The position numbers were made by a program, and so were the translations under genes. The notes under the pieces are model-generated. The model was not told where the DNA came from. It ran no database searches and was given only the letters and a program-made list of their open reading frames with translations. A stretch of DNA of 7,923 nucleotides from Gemmatimonas sp. UBA2094 (lineage in GTDB: Bacteria > Gemmatimonadota > Gemmatimonadetes > Gemmatimonadales > Gemmatimonadaceae), in NCBI GenBank assembly GCA_002331565.1, contig DCZC01000060.1, positions 1 through 7,923 on the forward strand, written 5' to 3'. Position 1 is the stretch's first letter, and every line of letters starts with the position of its first letter. This document shows, piece by piece, positions 5,713 through 7,923 of this stretch.

Positions 5713-7773
5713 TCAGCGCGGCCAGACGTTGTCGGCCGGCAGCCGGTCCGGAAACCGTCCCTGTGTGTCGAGCGTGACCTTTTCGACCTTGCGGCCCCCG
5801 AACACCAGATCGACCGTGTGCTGCCGCCGTCCGTCGAACCAAATGTTCACCGGCACCGTGACCCGCGCCGTGGTGGCATCGAGCAGCACGGCGTTCTTCA
5901 TGAGACGGATGGCCGGTCCTGTTGCGGCAAAGGTGACATCGAGCACGATGGGCGCCGGCATCTGGCCGTCGTGCGCTACCGTGACGCTGGTGCGACTCCC
6001 CTGCGTGCTCACCTTGGCGATACGGTGATCGACACTTTCGGTACCAAAGAGCCACGCGTTCCAGAACCATCCAAGATCGTGGCCGAGCGCGCGCTGCATG
6101 AAGAACATCCAGTCCCACGGCGACGGATGCTTGAACATCCACGCGGTGCCGAATTCGCGCTGTGCCCGCTGCACTGCACTATCGCCCACGATGCCGCCGA
6201 GCGCGGAGAGCATGAGCGGGGTCTTGCTGTAGGTGGTGAAGCCGTAGAACTGCGGGCCGGCGTAGTTGGCGTTCCACATCATCGACGGCTCGGCTTCATT
6301 GTTGGCCGTGCGGCCGTAGCTCTGTCCAAGGCCGTCGAGCACCGGCGCCTTACCGTCGGCGTCGGCGTCGGAGAGGATGTTCATGTACTGATTGAAGCCC
6401 TCGTCCATCCAGCCGTACCACGTCTCGTTGTTGGAGACGACCATGGGCCACCACATGTGCCCGGTTTCGTGATCGGCGGCGCCCACGTTGGAGTTGATGA
6501 CCATGGGGTACTCCATGCCGGCACTGGGCCCGTCCTGCAGCGTGAGCTGCGGGAACTGGTACGGGAACCAGAGCTTCGAGTAGAACTCGAGCGCATGGCG
6601 CGACACCGGGCCGGCCTTGGCGAAGAGACTAGCCCGTCCCGGCAGGTACAGCATGTGCACCGGCACGGCCCCCTTGCCGGAGATGGTCGCGCGCGTGGCC
6701 TGCCACACGTATTTCTTCGCGGTGGCCCACGCGAAGTCGTTCACGTTGTCGGCCACGTAGTGCCAGGTGAGGCGGCCGGTGGTGCTCGTCGCAGTGGCCT
6801 GCCCCGGGCCCACTTCGTCGGCACTGACGATGGTGGTGATGTCGTCGCTCTGCGTGACCCTGGCGAGTTGCGCGCGCGCCTTGTCGGTGAGCACCTGCTG
6901 CGGGTTCTGCAGCAGCCCGGTGCCGCTCACGATCCAGCCGGCGGGTACGTCGATGCGCACGTCGTAGCGGCCGAACTCGTTGTAGAACTCGCTGGGGCCG
7001 AGGTAGAGCTCGGTATCCCAGCCGCGCAGGTCGTCGTACATGGCGACGCGCGGAAACCACTGCGTGGGCTGGAAGAGCGTATCGGCCCAGCGCTGCGTCA
7101 TGCGGTGGCCGGTGCCGGGGCCACCCGGCAGCTTGTGCGACCACGCGATTTCGAGTCGGGCCGTGGCACCGGGCGCGATGGGGGTCGCGAGGCGCACACG
7201 GGCGCTGGTACTGCGGCCATTGAGGAGCGTGTTGCCGCCGGCCGCGTTGGCGGCAGCCTGCTGGGCGTTCTGGATGGCGCGTGCGCCTTCGGCCGCGACG
7301 GTATTGGGCGCCGCATTGGACGCGATGTTCACCGGCGCGCCATCGACGGTCATGCGCGCAATGGCCATGCCGTCGGTCACTTCGGCGGGCACCCAAGGCG
7401 CCGAGTGCGGCGCCGTCCCGATGAAATGATTGGGGTGCAGGCGCAGTCCGATTTCGCGCAGCGCGTCGGGGCTGGTGTTGTGCACGGTGATGCGGGCCGT
7501 GCCGCTGAGGCTCGCCGAAGCGGGGTCGAGCGAGACGTCGATGTCGTAGTCGGTGCGCAACTGCCAGTACTTCGCCGTGGGACGCCCCGTCGAGTCGCGG
7601 GAGCCGGCCGCCATGGCCCGCCGGATGGCGTTGGGCATGGGGATATCGCGCCGGATGGCGCGCGGCGGGACAAGGGCCGCGCTCGGCGTGGGCTGGGCAA
7701 GGAGAGGGCCGGCCATGGTGAGCGCCGACAGGGTCAGCGCGACGGCGGCGGACGAACGGAGGGAGAGACGCAT
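5713..7773 (-). CDS. Secreted M1-family zinc metallopeptidase
   Basis: This 686-residue protein runs from ATG 7771-7773 to TGA 5713-5715. Residues 1-26 form a clear signal peptide (MRLSLR, a hydrophobic core, then a likely cut after LLAQ or nearby), so it acts outside the cytoplasm. The N-terminal part is a beta-rich M1-like domain. The catalytic region carries the substrate-binding AGMEYP (418-423, the GAMEN equivalent) and HETGH at 435-439, followed 18 residues later by Glu458 in WMDEGFNQY, the classic M1 zinc site of two His and one Glu with Glu436 as catalytic base. Tyr510 or Tyr515 in the FYGFTTYSKTPLML region is a candidate transition-state Tyr. The C-terminal ~100 residues form a small beta domain (DVTF, VTVPVNIWFDG). 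M1 enzymes trim N-terminal residues from peptides; substrate here is unknown. An Ala/Asn-rich stretch at about 150-190 looks like a flexible insert. The start is supported by the signal peptide, not by a ribosome binding site. Confidence 0.93.
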   Translation of the reverse strand: MRLSLRSSAAVALTLSALTMAGPLLAQPTPSAALVPPRAIRRDIPMPNAIRRAMAAGSRDSTGRPTAKYWQLRTDYDIDVSLDPASASLSGTARITVHNTSPDALREIGLRLHPNHFIGTAPHSAPWVPAEVTDGMAIARMTVDGAPVNIASNAAPNTVAAEGARAIQNAQQAAANAAGGNTLLNGRSTSARVRLATPIAPGATARLEIAWSHKLPGGPGTGHRMTQRWADTLFQPTQWFPRVAMYDDLRGWDTELYLGPSEFYNEFGRYDVRIDVPAGWIVSGTGLLQNPQQVLTDKARAQLARVTQSDDITTIVSADEVGPGQATATSTTGRLTWHYVADNVNDFAWATAKKYVWQATRATISGKGAVPVHMLYLPGRASLFAKAGPVSRHALEFYSKLWFPYQFPQLTLQDGPSAGMEYPMVINSNVGAADHETGHMWWPMVVSNNETWYGWMDEGFNQYMNILSDADADGKAPVLDGLGQSYGRTANNEAEPSMMWNANYAGPQFYGFTTYSKTPLMLSALGGIVGDSAVQRAQREFGTAWMFKHPSPWDWMFFMQRALGHDLGWFWNAWLFGTESVDHRIAKVSTQGSRTSVTVAHDGQMPAPIVLDVTFAATGPAIRLMKNAVLLDATTARVTVPVNIWFDGRRQHTVDLVFGGRKVEKVTLDTQGRFPDRLPADNVWPR

Positions 7774-7801
7774 GGACGTTCTGGAAGGAGGACCCCGAAG
7801 G

Positions 7802-7923
7802 CTACAGCGTGCGGGAGGCGGCCACCACCGCCGCCGCCATCCGCCGCACCGGCAGCTGACGCACCCGATCCCCCAGGCGCACCATCGGCAGCAGGGCGGT
7901 GAGCACGAACAGCACCAGGGCGA
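7802..7923 (-). CDS. C-terminal end of a probable membrane protein (5' end outside window)
   Basis: A minus-strand frame enters from the right edge and ends at TAG 7802-7804, giving 39 visible residues that begin ALVLFVLTALLPMV and end AAAVVAASRTL. The first ~14 residues are strongly hydrophobic and look like the end of a transmembrane helix, followed by an Arg-rich, probably cytoplasmic tail (RLGDRVRQLPVRR). The stop lies 28 bases before the peptidase start in the same direction, so the two genes may be cotranscribed. The fragment is too short for a family assignment. Evidence that it is coding is the uninterrupted frame, the GC-rich third positions and the sensible hydrophobic-then-basic pattern. 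Confidence 0.6.
   Translation of the reverse strand, partial: ALVLFVLTALLPMVRLGDRVRQLPVRRMAAAVVAASRTL

Noticed and set aside
7782..7791. GGAAGGAGG-type ribosome binding site on the plus strand near 7782-7791
   Set aside because: The nearest plus-strand start (GTG 7809) is too far away and opens only a 16-codon frame. The motif is antisense to the gap before the peptidase.
5122..7902. A 926-codon open frame on the plus strand opposite the peptidase and the start of the CheB-CheR gene
   Set aside because: It is Arg/Gly/His/Val-rich with no recognisable domain and lies exactly antisense to a well-supported peptidase. Such frames are expected in GC-rich DNA.

Overview
The window is strongly GC-rich double-stranded chromosomal DNA from a bacterium. 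Codon use is GC-rich at third positions throughout, so long spurious reading frames open opposite the real genes. The gene mix is an ArgJ of the free-living type, a secreted M1 metallopeptidase and a giant CheB-CheR-PAS protein. This would fit a GC-rich environmental heterotroph, with Gemmatimonadota as my first guess. That placement is an impression from protein style, not a measured result. I see no phage, plasmid, insertion sequence, CRISPR or RNA gene.

Layout, left to right. The 3' end of a rhodanese-domain gene (+) enters at the left edge and stops at 279. A gene-free stretch with several short perfect palindromes follows (280-445). Next comes a strong hairpin terminator (446-484) for a convergent minus-strand gene encoding a winged-helix-like regulator (511-1074). 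An AT-rich divergent promoter region (about 1075-1310) separates that regulator from argJ (+, 1311-2489). argJ converges on a large minus-strand gene with only 7 bases between the stop codons. That gene (2497-5637) encodes a CheB methylesterase / CheR methyltransferase / coiled coil / PAS protein with no kinase domain. Upstream of it and codirectional lie a secreted M1-family zinc aminopeptidase-like protein (5713-7773) and the last 39 codons of a probable membrane protein (7802-7923).

How the genes may work together. The three minus-strand genes on the right are codirectional with short gaps (28 and 75 bases), but a GC-rich hairpin lies in the second gap and nothing ties their functions together. 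argJ catalyses acetyl-group recycling in arginine biosynthesis and stands alone here, with a divergent regulator gene that could control it, itself, both or neither. The chemotaxis-type protein has no receptor, CheA, CheW or CheY beside it, so it is an orphan sensory modification protein in this view.

The window looks mostly ordinary. The points most worth a second look are the uncharacterised C-terminal domain of the regulator, the receiver-like N-terminal tail of the CheB-CheR protein, the single in-frame stop between the peptidase and that protein, the palindrome cluster at 285-384, and the lack of recognisable Shine-Dalgarno sequences.
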